The position numbers were made by a program, and so were the translations under genes. Shown here one piece after another: positions 43,933 through 52,485 of a stretch of DNA of 64,000 nucleotides; position 1 is the stretch's first letter, and each line of letters begins with the position of its first letter. This DNA is from Singulisphaera sp. GP187. Lineage in GTDB: Bacteria > Planctomycetota > Planctomycetia > Gemmatales > Gemmataceae. The stretch spans positions 1 to 64,000 of the forward strand of contig CAMDQN010000010.1 of the NCBI GenBank assembly GCA_945905925.1. The letters are read 5' to 3'. The notes under the pieces are model-generated. The model searched no databases, was not told the DNA's origin, and worked only from the letters and a program-made list of their open reading frames with translations.

Positions 43933-46359
43933 ATGAGCGTCCCTGAGGTCCGCTGCCCGGCCTGCGCCGCCCGGGTCAGTGCCGCGGCCGGAGAATCGGG
44001 GCGGCACTGGTGTACCGCGTGCGACACGGTATTTGAACTCCACGAGGTGCCGCCCGATTTGGCGGAAATCCCGGACGAGTCGACCGCGTCTCGCGTTTCC
44101 TCCAAGTCTCGAGGTCGGAACCGCGGAGCGACTTCCTCCCGCCGCGCTCTCGTTTTCGCTCTGGCGGGCGTCGGGCTGTTGGGGTTGGTTGGGGGGGGGG
44201 TCGTGGGGTACTTCGCGCTCAAGAAGGATCCACCGAAGAACGAGGAAATCGCAACCCGGCCACCGCCCCAAGAGGAACCGCCCAAAGTGGTCGTTCCCCC
44301 CAAAACGGAACCGACGATCACCCAGCCACCGCCCAAGATCGTGGAACCACCGAAGCCCAAGCCACCGACCTTCGAGGAGATCGTCCGTCAGGTCAAAGGC
44401 GCGACCGTGTACATCCGCGTAACCCACAGACCGGGACAGGTCGCCACGGGCACCGGGTTCTTCGCCGGTAAGCCGGGGTTCGTCGTGACGAACGCTCACG
44501 TCGTCGGGTACGAGCAAAAAAGACCTCGCCCGACGGGTCGGGTCGAGGTGGTCGTCAACAGCGGGGAGCAGAACGAACGCACCCTGTCTGCTCAGCTGTA
44601 TGGGGTGGATATTGAGTCGGACCTCGCGCTCCTCCAGGTCGAGGGCGAAGCGTTGCCCACCCCGCTCACGTTCGGAAAGGCCGCTGACCTCGTCGAGACG
44701 AATGAAGTGGTCATCTACGGCTACCCGTTCGGCGAGTTGCTGGGGAAAAATATCTCGGTCAACAGGTCAACCGTGTCGAGTCTCCGCAAGGAGGGCGGGA
44801 AGCTCGTGGTGGTGCAACTCGCGGGCGGGCTGAACCCCGGCAACTCCGGTGGCCCGGTGACGAATGCGAAGGGCGAAGTGATCGGCGTGAGCGTGGCGAA
44901 GCTCCGCGGCGCGGAGACTATCGGGTTCGCAATCCCGGCCGAGGACGCGGACTGGTTCGTCAAGCGTCAGCACCGTATCGGCGGGGACGCGGTCGTGATC
45001 GGGCCGAATCCCGTCATCCCCAATCCGGTTATCCCGAACCCGGTCCTCCCGCCCGTGGACTTGGTTCTCCCGCCCGTGAAACCGATCCCGATCCCGCCGG
45101 CCGATGTGCCCGCGGCTGGCGCCGAGATCAAACTCCCCTCTGAGGGGGATGTGGTGTGCGTCGGTGGCGGAGGCCGGCTCCTGATTATCAACTTGCCGAA
45201 GGTGAAGCAGATCGCGGTCTTCGACGTGAGCGAGGCGAAGGTAGTCAAGTACCTCCCCGCGGCGTCCGAAAAGGTACTCCTCGCGTCCGGGATGGACAAA
45301 CTCCTCGTCGCTTACCCGGAGACGAACGTCATTCAGCGGTGGAGCTTGACGACGTTCGAGAAGGAGTTAACGGCCACCCTCCCGGGCACCGCGGGTTTAA
45401 CAACGAGCAACATCGCGATGGGGAACGCGTCGAACGGCCCGCTCCTGGTCCAGGGGATCGACTGGCCGCGGCTCGGGGAGTGGTACTTGTTCGACGTGAT
45501 CACCATGAAGGAGGTTAAGGGCGGCCCCGACCGGCATGGCACACTCGCGTGTAGTCAACGGGGTGACAAGGTGCATGCGAGCAGCGACGGCCGCACGATC
45601 GTCGTCAACCGCCCGAACGGCGGGGCGAGCATCGTGTCGGTGCGCGGCGCTCAATGGACCCATGTCCCCGCGTCGTGGCGCGACCGGTGGCCCGCATTTC
45701 CGTCCGCGGACGGGAACACCGTTTACGGGGTGGGCGAGATGTGTACACCGGGCGGCAAACGCATCGGCGAGCAGGCCGGGCGCGGCACCCGGTACTACGT
45801 CCCCGCGGTTCATGGACCGCTCGTGCTCACGATCACCGACAAGGTGGACGTTCACGACACCAAACGCGGTTTCAGTCTGGCGGTCCACGCTCCGCGAGAC
45901 ATCAGCCCGATGTTCCACCTGCCGACGTTCGAGCCGATCCGAACGCTGTTCGTCCCGAACGTGGGGTGGGCCATCGACAGCCACGTCTTCTTCATCCCGC
46001 AGGCAAAAGTCGTCGCGGTGCTGCCGCGAGCCTCGGACAAGATCATGCTGTACAAGGTGGATGTGGACGCGGAACTCGCGAAGACCGAACTCGACTACCT
46101 GTTCGTCGCGTCGCAGCCGCCGCTGGCAACGCCCGGCAAGAAGTTCGAGTACCAGATCGACGCGAAGGCGAAGAAAGGCGGACTGAAGTACAAAATCGAC
46201 TTCGGCCCAGACGGGTTGGTGGTTGGGACCGACGGAAAGGTCAACTGGGATGTGCCCGCCGACTTCGCCAAGCCGGTAAACGTCGCGATCACCGTTTCCG
46301 ACAAGAGTGAGCAGGAAGTAATCCACACGTTTGAACTGACCCCGGGCGCGGCGAAATGA
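43933..46359 (+). CDS. Membrane-anchored trypsin-like protease with beta-propeller-type C-terminus
   Basis: 808 aa from ATG 43933. Layout: zinc ribbon (RCPACAARVSAAAG...HWCTACDTVF), one helix (LVFALAGVGLLGLVGGGVVGYFAL), a proline-rich linker, then a HtrA-like trypsin domain with catalytic H189 (TNAHVVG), D230 (ESDLALL) and S305 (GNSGGP), and a proline-repeat NPVIPNPVIPNPVLPP. The rest shows WD/YVTN-like strands and a C-terminal putative Ig domain (PGKKFEYQIDAKAKKGG). A protease catalytic triad is complete. It is probably an envelope protease whose target is unknown. The ECF sigma gene converges on it. Confidence 0.82.
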   Translation: MSVPEVRCPACAARVSAAAGESGRHWCTACDTVFELHEVPPDLAEIPDESTASRVSSKSRGRNRGATSSRRALVFALAGVGLLGLVGGGVVGYFALKKDPPKNEEIATRPPPQEEPPKVVVPPKTEPTITQPPPKIVEPPKPKPPTFEEIVRQVKGATVYIRVTHRPGQVATGTGFFAGKPGFVVTNAHVVGYEQKRPRPTGRVEVVVNSGEQNERTLSAQLYGVDIESDLALLQVEGEALPTPLTFGKAADLVETNEVVIYGYPFGELLGKNISVNRSTVSSLRKEGGKLVVVQLAGGLNPGNSGGPVTNAKGEVIGVSVAKLRGAETIGFAIPAEDADWFVKRQHRIGGDAVVIGPNPVIPNPVIPNPVLPPVDLVLPPVKPIPIPPADVPAAGAEIKLPSEGDVVCVGGGGRLLIINLPKVKQIAVFDVSEAKVVKYLPAASEKVLLASGMDKLLVAYPETNVIQRWSLTTFEKELTATLPGTAGLTTSNIAMGNASNGPLLVQGIDWPRLGEWYLFDVITMKEVKGGPDRHGTLACSQRGDKVHASSDGRTIVVNRPNGGASIVSVRGAQWTHVPASWRDRWPAFPSADGNTVYGVGEMCTPGGKRIGEQAGRGTRYYVPAVHGPLVLTITDKVDVHDTKRGFSLAVHAPRDISPMFHLPTFEPIRTLFVPNVGWAIDSHVFFIPQAKVVAVLPRASDKIMLYKVDVDAELAKTELDYLFVASQPPLATPGKKFEYQIDAKAKKGGLKYKIDFGPDGLVVGTDGKVNWDVPADFAKPVNVAITVSDKSEQEVIHTFELTPGAAK

Positions 46360-46401
46360 CCAGGCGTGTGACCCGGTCGGTGACGGGAGGGGCGGGGCGA
46401 C

Positions 46402-47148
46402 TCACTCCGCCGGTGTTTCCGACTTCGGCTTCGCCCCGGTCTTCGGCTCCGGGAGCGGGTTCATCTTCGCTTTCGGCTTGGTCGGCTTGGTCGGCTTGAT
46501 CACCACGATTGGGGGAGCGGGCTTGGCTGCTTTCTCGCGCGGGTCGGGCATGCTGGAACCGGCCGCGGTTGCGGTCGCTCGCAACTTCTTGCGCGCGCGC
46601 GACAACACCGCGCCGATCGTGTTTACCGGCACATCGGTTTCCGTGCTGATCTCTTCGTAAGTCCGGCCTTCGAGGTAGTAGAGACGAACGATCTCGCGAT
46701 CCTTCCCGGAGAGCCTGCGAAGCAACTTCTCGACCTCCTCCAAACTTTCCATGCCCTTTAGCGCGGCCGGTGCGTCATCCGGCTCCGGTTCGGTCAGGCG
46801 CGACTCGCCACGCTTGATCGCGTCCTTCACCTTCTGGCGCTGAACCAGTTGGTGAATGCAGATGCGCCGCGCGATGACGGTCAGGTACGTTGCTAGACTG
46901 GACTGCTTGCGGAACTCGCGGAGCACCCGGAAGTTATTGGCGACGATCTGGAGCAATACTTCGGCGGCAATGTCTTCGACATCTTCGGGGGCGACGCGGG
47001 CACTCCGCAGGTGTGCGGTGTAACCGATGGTGTGGTAGATGAGGCTGAGGAACCGGTCCACGAAGTCGTTCCACGATCCAGCCTCGCGGTTCAGGCACCG
47101 TTTGAGCAGGTCGCGATCCACCGCGGTGAACGGAGTATCGTCGTTCAC
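46402..47148 (-). CDS. ECF-type RNA polymerase sigma factor with proline/lysine-rich tail
   Basis: 248 aa from a GTG at 47148 (GAGG nearby); ATG at 47250 is an alternative that would add 34 residues. Sigma region 2 is at AEVLLQIVANNFRVLREFRKQ then ATYLTVIARRICIHQL, and region 4 at LEEVEKLLRRLSGKDREIVRLYYLEGRTYEEIS then VNTIGAVLSRARKKL. The tail after residue about 190 is unusual for an ECF factor: a KPTKPTKPKAK repeat of about 50 residues. It should direct RNA polymerase to a small regulon; there is no anti-sigma gene beside it. Confidence 0.88.
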   Translation of the reverse strand: MNDDTPFTAVDRDLLKRCLNREAGSWNDFVDRFLSLIYHTIGYTAHLRSARVAPEDVEDIAAEVLLQIVANNFRVLREFRKQSSLATYLTVIARRICIHQLVQRQKVKDAIKRGESRLTEPEPDDAPAALKGMESLEEVEKLLRRLSGKDREIVRLYYLEGRTYEEISTETDVPVNTIGAVLSRARKKLRATATAAGSSMPDPREKAAKPAPPIVVIKPTKPTKPKAKMNPLPEPKTGAKPKSETPAE

Positions 47149-47295
47149 GCCTGAGACCTCGGGTCGGAGAGTAGGACGTGTCCAACAGCGTAAGCCTTGC
47201 CGGTGTGAGTCTTTCACAACGTCCAGCGGCGGTTCCGTCCGTTTGCTCATTATACCCGCCGCCGCGACCGATACAACCGAACCCAAATGGCCACA

Positions 47296-48774
47296 TTACA
47301 GCGTGAGAAACCGCTGAAGGAACGGCCGCAGTGTCTCTTCGGGGTAGAGCACCCACGGGTAATCGCGGCGCCGAAGGATCGCGTTCGCGTCCACTTCGCT
47401 CCGCACGCGGCGCAACTCTTCTTCCGCTTCCGACACTCCTTTCGCGACCCCGGTCCGCAACCGCTCTTTGACGCGATGAAGCTTTCGGAACCATTCGCGC
47501 CGCGCCGCGTGGTCACCGCGTGGCGGTTCGTTCGCGGTGAGTGCGGAGTGTTCGCGAACCAGTTCCGTGTCGGCACCGGGGATCGCCTGCGGGTTCCATC
47601 GCAGGTCACGCACGCGGCGATCCGCGCGTGTGAGGTCATTCGCCGTCGAAGGAAACGCGGGCAGCGGAAGGTGAAGCGTTGCGGAGAGCACCTGATACGC
47701 GGGCGGTGTAATGCCGAAGTAGTCGCGGATGATGGTGTCGGTGACTTCGTCGTACTTCCCGCCGCCGATGCCGTGAATGAAGAAGTCACCGAGGCACACG
47801 CGAGCGAACAGCGTGAGAGTCAGCGCCCGTGGGCGGAGTTTGGTCACGTCGCTCGAAGCCGTCGCACGCTGACGTTTGCCTTCGCCCGTGCGAACCCAGA
47901 ATGGCGCTTCGCCTTCCGCGAGGTCCGGTGCCGGGTGATTGGCGCTGCGGATACTGTTCGCGTCGCGGTACGTGCGAATCGCCGTGTTGTACGCCAGACG
48001 GAATCGCGGAAGATCGTTGAGGATGTGCTGTGCGAATCGCGCGAACGCCGACGTTTGCGACAACCGGCTAACGGGCAGTTCAAGGTTGTCGCAGCCCCAC
48101 TCGCGTTCAAAGTGCTGACGAGTTGCAGTGAATCGTTCACCAATTCGCGAGTCCAGATCTTGATGAACGGCTTCGTGCCATGCTCTCCAGAGCAGTGGTT
48201 CGTAACCCCAGTTCGACCACAACGCTTGCGCTCGATCCGCAAACGAGTCGAACACGCAAACGTGTTCCGCGTCTTCAACGCCGCGGTCTTCGTAAGAGAT
48301 TTCGCCGCTAAAGGTGTCGAACGCGAGGCTCTCCAGGCGCACGGAAGCCGGGTCGCGGTCGGTGAACACCGGGAAGCGGAGCGAGGTGCTTTTGAGTGTG
48401 TCGTTATCGACGACGAGGTGAAGTGGGATGCCGCCGATCTTCTTGGCGAGGCCGTTGAGCGCGAAGTTCTTCACCCACACGCCGGAGTGCGACAACTCCG
48501 GCTGGTGCCCCGCGAGAAGAAGCGGCGCATTATCAGAGCCGCGACCGTGAGGGAGCGAACGATCACACGCTCCCTCACGGTCGCGGCTCTGCGCCAACTC
48601 CAGCACTTCGCGACGAGCCAATGCACGCAGTTCGCGAAGTGGAAGCCCGCCGATGATCACGTCGTCGCGGTCGAGCAGCTTGCGGTTCGCTTCGACCAGA
48701 GCCGGGATCGCGTCGAACGCGGGTTCTGCCAGCACAGCGCCGTATGCGGTGGGCACGCGATACTGATGCGCCAT
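47296..48774 (-). CDS. Uncharacterised protein with a BshC-like segment and a translated palindromic repeat
   Basis: 492 aa, ATG at 48774 overlapping the glycosyltransferase stop (TAATG). The frame extends upstream, but that is a shadow of the glycosyltransferase. Residues 63-80 (SRDREGACDRSLPHGRGS) are the translation of a perfect 23-bp palindrome at 48535-48590. Right after it comes LLLAGHQPELSHSGVWVKNFALNGLAKKIGGIPLHLVVDND, whose layout recalls the BshC segment TGQQxGLF...K...LA...PVFW.A.EDHD of bacillithiol synthesis. The resemblance is weak and the rest is unfamiliar. Coupled to the upstream glycosyltransferase gene. Confidence 0.6.
   Translation of the reverse strand: MAHQYRVPTAYGAVLAEPAFDAIPALVEANRKLLDRDDVIIGGLPLRELRALARREVLELAQSRDREGACDRSLPHGRGSDNAPLLLAGHQPELSHSGVWVKNFALNGLAKKIGGIPLHLVVDNDTLKSTSLRFPVFTDRDPASVRLESLAFDTFSGEISYEDRGVEDAEHVCVFDSFADRAQALWSNWGYEPLLWRAWHEAVHQDLDSRIGERFTATRQHFEREWGCDNLELPVSRLSQTSAFARFAQHILNDLPRFRLAYNTAIRTYRDANSIRSANHPAPDLAEGEAPFWVRTGEGKRQRATASSDVTKLRPRALTLTLFARVCLGDFFIHGIGGGKYDEVTDTIIRDYFGITPPAYQVLSATLHLPLPAFPSTANDLTRADRRVRDLRWNPQAIPGADTELVREHSALTANEPPRGDHAARREWFRKLHRVKERLRTGVAKGVSEAEEELRRVRSEVDANAILRRRDYPWVLYPEETLRPFLQRFLTL
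48535..48590. repeat. Family B palindrome inside the 492-aa gene
   Basis: AGAGCCGCGACCGTGAGGG... (48535-48557) and its exact reverse complement (48568-48590) form 23-bp perfect arms around a 10-base loop. On the minus strand the element is read in frame as SRDREGACDRSLPHGRGS. No second copy was found in this window. Confidence 0.95.
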
Positions 48775-49511
48775 TAGCGCGACCCTGGACACGGGCAACG
48801 CGAAGTTGTGCGCACCGCGGGCAGCACGTCGCGCTCGGCCGCGGCGAGTACCTCGCGGTAGTACGCAAGCCGCTGCTCGGGGTCGTTCATCACGCCGCCA
48901 AACGCACGGTTCGGATCGAGGTACAACCTGGGAACGCCGATCTCCTTCACGCGAAGCTCCTGGCGCGCCGCCTGCACCCACAGTTGAAGCGGCATCCCCC
49001 AGCCGCGTTCGGTGATGTTCAGTTTTTCGAGCGCGCCTCGCCGGTAAGCCTTGAAGCCGCAGAACGCGTCCGTCAGGTTCAACCCGTAGCGATCGTTGAT
49101 CTCGCGCGTGACGGCCGCGTTGATGAACCTGCGGTCCGTTGGTGCAGGCGTGTCTTGGCGGAAGTCGCGGAAGTAACGCGAGCCGGACACGATGTCGCAA
49201 TCGTGAATGGCTTCGAGCAACACCGGGATGCGTTCGGGTTCGTGTTGCCCGTCGCAGTCCATTGTCACAAGCACGTCGAAGTCGCGTTCGAGCGCGATGC
49301 CGAATGCCGAAATAAGTGCCGCTCCGTATCCGCGATTGGCCGGGTGGTCGATCCGCAGAAGCCCCGGTTCGGTGTCGAGCATCGCCGCGGTGCCGTCGGT
49401 GGAGCCGTCGTTGACGACGAGAATGTCGGGGCTGTATCGGCGCACTTCGGCCAGCACATTCGCGACGTGCTGAACCTCGTTGTAAACCGGAATCGCGGTG
49501 AGAATGCGCAT
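48774..49511 (-). CDS. Family 2 glycosyltransferase
   Basis: 245 aa. GT2/GT-A fold: ILTAIPVYNEVQHVANVLAEV, ILVVNDGSTDGTAAML, RIDHPANRGYGAALISAF, and metal-binding VLVTMDCDGQHEPERI. It lacks C-terminal membrane helices, so it is a soluble transferase similar in core to dolichol-phosphate-mannose synthase. Donor and acceptor are unknown. The downstream 492-aa gene begins at its stop, so the two are probably one operon. Confidence 0.9.
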   Translation of the reverse strand: MRILTAIPVYNEVQHVANVLAEVRRYSPDILVVNDGSTDGTAAMLDTEPGLLRIDHPANRGYGAALISAFGIALERDFDVLVTMDCDGQHEPERIPVLLEAIHDCDIVSGSRYFRDFRQDTPAPTDRRFINAAVTREINDRYGLNLTDAFCGFKAYRRGALEKLNITERGWGMPLQLWVQAARQELRVKEIGVPRLYLDPNRAFGGVMNDPEQRLAYYREVLAAAERDVLPAVRTTSRCPCPGSR

Positions 49512-49659
49512 GAGATGCCTTCGTGACGCGGTGCGAACGAACTACCGCATTCTACCCGGATACCACGTACCAAAACAAACAACCAGAAGTGACCAATCTT
49601 TCAGCACGGTTGCCGCCGGTCGCGCTTCACGGTTACTTCGCTGTTGGCGCGTCCGCGGG

Positions 49660-49690
49660 TCGCCCCTCCGGGTCGAACGCTAAACGGCGT
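49660..49690. repeat. Single arm of the TTTAGC family before the prenyltransferase gene
   Basis: GGGTCGCCCCTCCGGGTCGA then ACGCTAAACGGCG, the reverse-complement orientation of the arms near 37776 and 30804. It lies in the 222-base divergent gap between the glycosyltransferase and prenyltransferase genes, where I see no clear promoter. Confidence 0.5.
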
Positions 49691-49733
49691 TCGAGTGCTT
49701 TATGGGGGCGCTGCAAACCAATACCAAGACACC

Positions 49734-50615
49734 ATGCCAACCGTCGCACGCAAGCTGCTGGAATTGATCCGCTTCAGCCATACCATCTTCGCGCTGCCGT
49801 TCGCCGTCCTCGCGGCGGCACTCGCGTGGAAGGACGAACCGTTCCGCTGGCAGGACGGCGTTGGCATTATCCTTTGCATGATGTTCGCGCGAAGTGCGGC
49901 GATGGCGTTTAACCGCGTCATGGACCGCCGCATCGACGCGGCCAACCCACGGACGGCAGCGCGACACTTACCGGCCGGCACGCTCAGCGTGGGCGTCGTG
50001 TGGGCGTTCACGGTCGCGTGCTGTGCCGCGTTCGTCGCGTCCACGTTGCTGTTTTTCGTGCGCGAACCGTCAAACCCGTGGCCCCTCTACGGCTGCGCGC
50101 CGGTGCTGCTGTTCGTGTTGGGGTACTCGCTCGCGAAGCGGTTCACCAGCCTCGCACACTTCTGGCTTGGCCTGGCACTCATGCTCGCGCCGGTCGCGGC
50201 GTGGATCGCGGTGAAGGGGCTAACCGATATGACCGTACCGCTGTTGCTCGGCGGTGCGGTCGCGTTCTGGGTCACTGGGTTCGACATCCTCTATGCCTGC
50301 CAGGACGCGAAGTTCGACACGGACGCGGGGCTGCATAGCATCCCGGCGCGGTTCGGCATTCTGAAAAGTCTGCGCATTGCGGCCGTGTGCCACGCAGTGA
50401 TGTTCGGGCTGTTGGTGGGGCTGTCCTTCGCGTCGCCGCACCTCGGTGCGGTGTTCCTCGTGGGGTTGGGTGCGGTCGGCACGCTGCTCGTGTACGAACA
50501 CCGACTCGTGCGCCCTGACGACCTCACGCAGGTAAACCGCGCGTTCTTCCACGTCAACGGCGTGATCAGTTTGGGACTGCTCGCAGTGGTGCTGGTGCAG
50601 TTGGCGGTGAAGTAG
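49734..50615 (+). CDS. UbiA-family prenyltransferase (menaquinone/ubiquinone-type)
   Basis: 293 aa, about eight helices. Two prenyl-diphosphate-binding sites are intact: NRVMDRRIDAANPRTAARHLPAG (NxxxDxxxD) and CQDAKFDTDAGLHSIPARFG (DxxxD). The start LELIRFSHTIFALPFAV is typical of UbiA/MqnP-like enzymes. It attaches a polyprenyl chain to an aromatic acid in the inner membrane. Planctomycetes use menaquinone, so an MqnP-type role is likelier than UbiA proper, but the sequence alone does not decide. Quinone synthesis fits the respiratory cluster in the same window. Confidence 0.88.
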   Translation: MPTVARKLLELIRFSHTIFALPFAVLAAALAWKDEPFRWQDGVGIILCMMFARSAAMAFNRVMDRRIDAANPRTAARHLPAGTLSVGVVWAFTVACCAAFVASTLLFFVREPSNPWPLYGCAPVLLFVLGYSLAKRFTSLAHFWLGLALMLAPVAAWIAVKGLTDMTVPLLLGGAVAFWVTGFDILYACQDAKFDTDAGLHSIPARFGILKSLRIAAVCHAVMFGLLVGLSFASPHLGAVFLVGLGAVGTLLVYEHRLVRPDDLTQVNRAFFHVNGVISLGLLAVVLVQLAVK

Positions 50616-50616
50616 C

Positions 50617-50699
50617 GTTTGGTGTTCGGTTAGCCGCAACCCCGAAGGGTGCGCAACGCACACGCTCGCCTTCGGCTTGCGGCTAACTAAACACCAAAC
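50617..50699. terminator. Long TTTAGC-family palindrome between convergent genes
   Basis: TTTGGTGTTCGGTTAGCCGC... (50617 onwards) pairs with ...GCGGCTAACTAAACACCAAA (to 50699), with a CCGAAGG/CCTTCGG inner stem and a few mismatches. It exactly fills the gap between the prenyltransferase and kinase genes, so it could end transcription from both directions. Confidence 0.75.
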
Positions 50700-50700
50700 A

Positions 50701-52128
50701 CTACTTCCGCAACAGCAGAATCACGATCCCCAGAAGCGCCAGGACGAGTGCGACCGGAAGCGATGTCGGACCAGTCGGCTGAGGCTGAGGTGACGCCGCC
50801 GGGACTGGGTCCGGGCGGTGCTGTGGTTGAGTGTCGTCGCCGTTCGCGGACGCGGTCGGTTCGTTGTACGGCGAAGGCCACTCGGGCGGAGTGTTCGACG
50901 CGACCGCGATCTTCGTCGAATCCGACGCGATGTCGCCGTCACGAGCCTTGCACAGCGACGACGAACCACCCGCGCCGGTCCGCATCGCGGCCACCATGAT
51001 CGTCGAGCGAGACCCAGAAGGACCGCGAGCCAGCGCGACCCGGGCTGGCTGTTCCGGCATCCACAGCGGGGCCGGCGGCGGCACATCCCCACTGTCGAAC
51101 GGGGCCAGCGCCTCGAACACGTCGTTGACCGTCTGGAACCGGTCCGCCGGTCGCTTCTGCAACATCCGATGAACCACGGCGGCCAACTCCGCCGGCACCT
51201 CCGGTCGCAACCGCGAGATCGGCACCGGCTCCTTGATCTGCTGCCACACCAGCTTCTGCGCGGTCCGCCCTTCCGGGAACAACGGGCGCCCGGCAAGCAG
51301 GAAGTACAGTGTCGCACCCAGCGAATACACGTCGGCTCGCGCGTCCACCTTCGAGCTGTCCACCGCTTGCTCCGGCGCCATGTAGTCCGCGGTGCCCAGA
51401 ATGTTCTTGTTGTCGAGTTGTTGCGTGAGCAGCGTACCCGCGTCGGCCTCGGACCGCACCAGACCCAGGTCCAGAATCTTCACCACGCCGGTGCGGTCGA
51501 GCAGCAGGTTCGCCGGCTTGATGTCGCGGTGAACGAATCCCATCTCGTGGGCGTTTTGAAGCCCGAAGGCGACCTGCCGCGCGTAATGACACGCGGCCGT
51601 CACGTCGATCGGCCCCAACTGCGTTACCAGCGTCTGGAAGCTCAACCCATCCACGTATTCCATCACCAGATAAAGGATCTTCCCTTCCTGGCACAGGTCG
51701 AAGACACGGACGATATTCGGGTGGTCGAGGGTGCCGGCGGCGCGGGCCTCGCGAAAGAACCGCTCCTTGGCCACCGGGTTGTTCTCGAAGGCGTGCGGCG
51801 TGAGCACCTTGAGCGCGACGAGCCGCCGCATGTGTCCGTGTTCAGCGAGGTACACCTGCCCCATCTCGCCGGCGCCGAGTTGATCGAGAATGAGGTAACT
51901 GCCGAGGTGGAATCCCTTGTACTTCCCCGCGGCCAGTTTGTCGGCGTGGAACCCGGTGATCAGACCCGCGTTGACGAGCCGGTCGAGCATCGCGACCGGT
52001 GTGGTAAGGTGACCGTTGGGATCGGAGGTCTGGAGGCCCGCGAGGAACCCTTCCAAACGGTCCACCGGCACCAGCCCGCTCTTGCGGAGCCGGTCGAGCA
52101 GTTCGGTAACGCTGGTCGGCGCGGGCAT
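50701..52128 (-). CDS. Serine/threonine protein kinase with C-terminal membrane anchor
   Basis: 475 aa. A helical N-terminal part (about 1-75) precedes a kinase domain: LGAGEMGQVYLAEH (glycine loop), VALKVLTP (lysine), HRDIKPANLLLDR (catalytic loop), KILDLGLVR (DLG instead of DFG), MAPEQ and AVVHRMLQKRPADRF. Then comes a proline-rich linker with low-complexity, and a final helix LPVALVLALLGIVILLLRK that anchors it. Catalytic residues are intact. A near-paralogue lies upstream (52484), probably a tandem duplication. Confidence 0.93.
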   Translation of the reverse strand: MPAPTSVTELLDRLRKSGLVPVDRLEGFLAGLQTSDPNGHLTTPVAMLDRLVNAGLITGFHADKLAAGKYKGFHLGSYLILDQLGAGEMGQVYLAEHGHMRRLVALKVLTPHAFENNPVAKERFFREARAAGTLDHPNIVRVFDLCQEGKILYLVMEYVDGLSFQTLVTQLGPIDVTAACHYARQVAFGLQNAHEMGFVHRDIKPANLLLDRTGVVKILDLGLVRSEADAGTLLTQQLDNKNILGTADYMAPEQAVDSSKVDARADVYSLGATLYFLLAGRPLFPEGRTAQKLVWQQIKEPVPISRLRPEVPAELAAVVHRMLQKRPADRFQTVNDVFEALAPFDSGDVPPPAPLWMPEQPARVALARGPSGSRSTIMVAAMRTGAGGSSSLCKARDGDIASDSTKIAVASNTPPEWPSPYNEPTASANGDDTQPQHRPDPVPAASPQPQPTGPTSLPVALVLALLGIVILLLRK

Positions 52129-52209
52129 ACGAACCGGGAGTGGACCGGGCGATCGGGATCAGGGTAACACGCCACAGACCCGCGGACGGACGATCTTCAA
52201 ACGGTCGAG

Positions 52210-52485
52210 TTACCGACCCGCGAGCGCGGCCAGGGCCACAACACCAGCGGTCACGGTTGTGAGGGCGAACACCAACCCGACGATCTGGACGATCTGGCGC
52301 CCGGCCTGCGGGACGCAGCGCACAGACGCCACGACCGGTGCCGGTGCTTGCGTGGCGCGCGGAACCGGGTCGGGCGCGAGCGGCGAGGCGAAACCGGGCG
52401 TCGTACTCTCGTCCGGCCCGAGCGCGAACGGCACCGACGGCGGGGTCCCCGCACCGGCCTCACCGAGGAGTACGCTGTTCGCGTC
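52210..52485 (-). pseudogene. Displaced C-terminal tail of the second kinase (other frame)
   Basis: Directly past the TGA of the second kinase, the frame shifted by one base reads DANSVLLGEAGAGTPPSVPF..., then a proline/alanine-rich linker and a membrane helix (IVGLVFALTTVTAGVVALAAL) ending at a stop at 52210. Codon third positions are strongly GC-biased, as in real genes here. It matches the linker-plus-anchor layout of the neighbouring kinase. It is probably part of the same gene, separated by a frameshift between 52484 and 52518. Confidence 0.6.

Noticed and set aside
45001-45100. NPVIPNPVIPNPVLPP region as a translated dispersed repeat
   Set aside because: It is a short tandem proline repeat without an inverted arm and matches none of the palindrome families.
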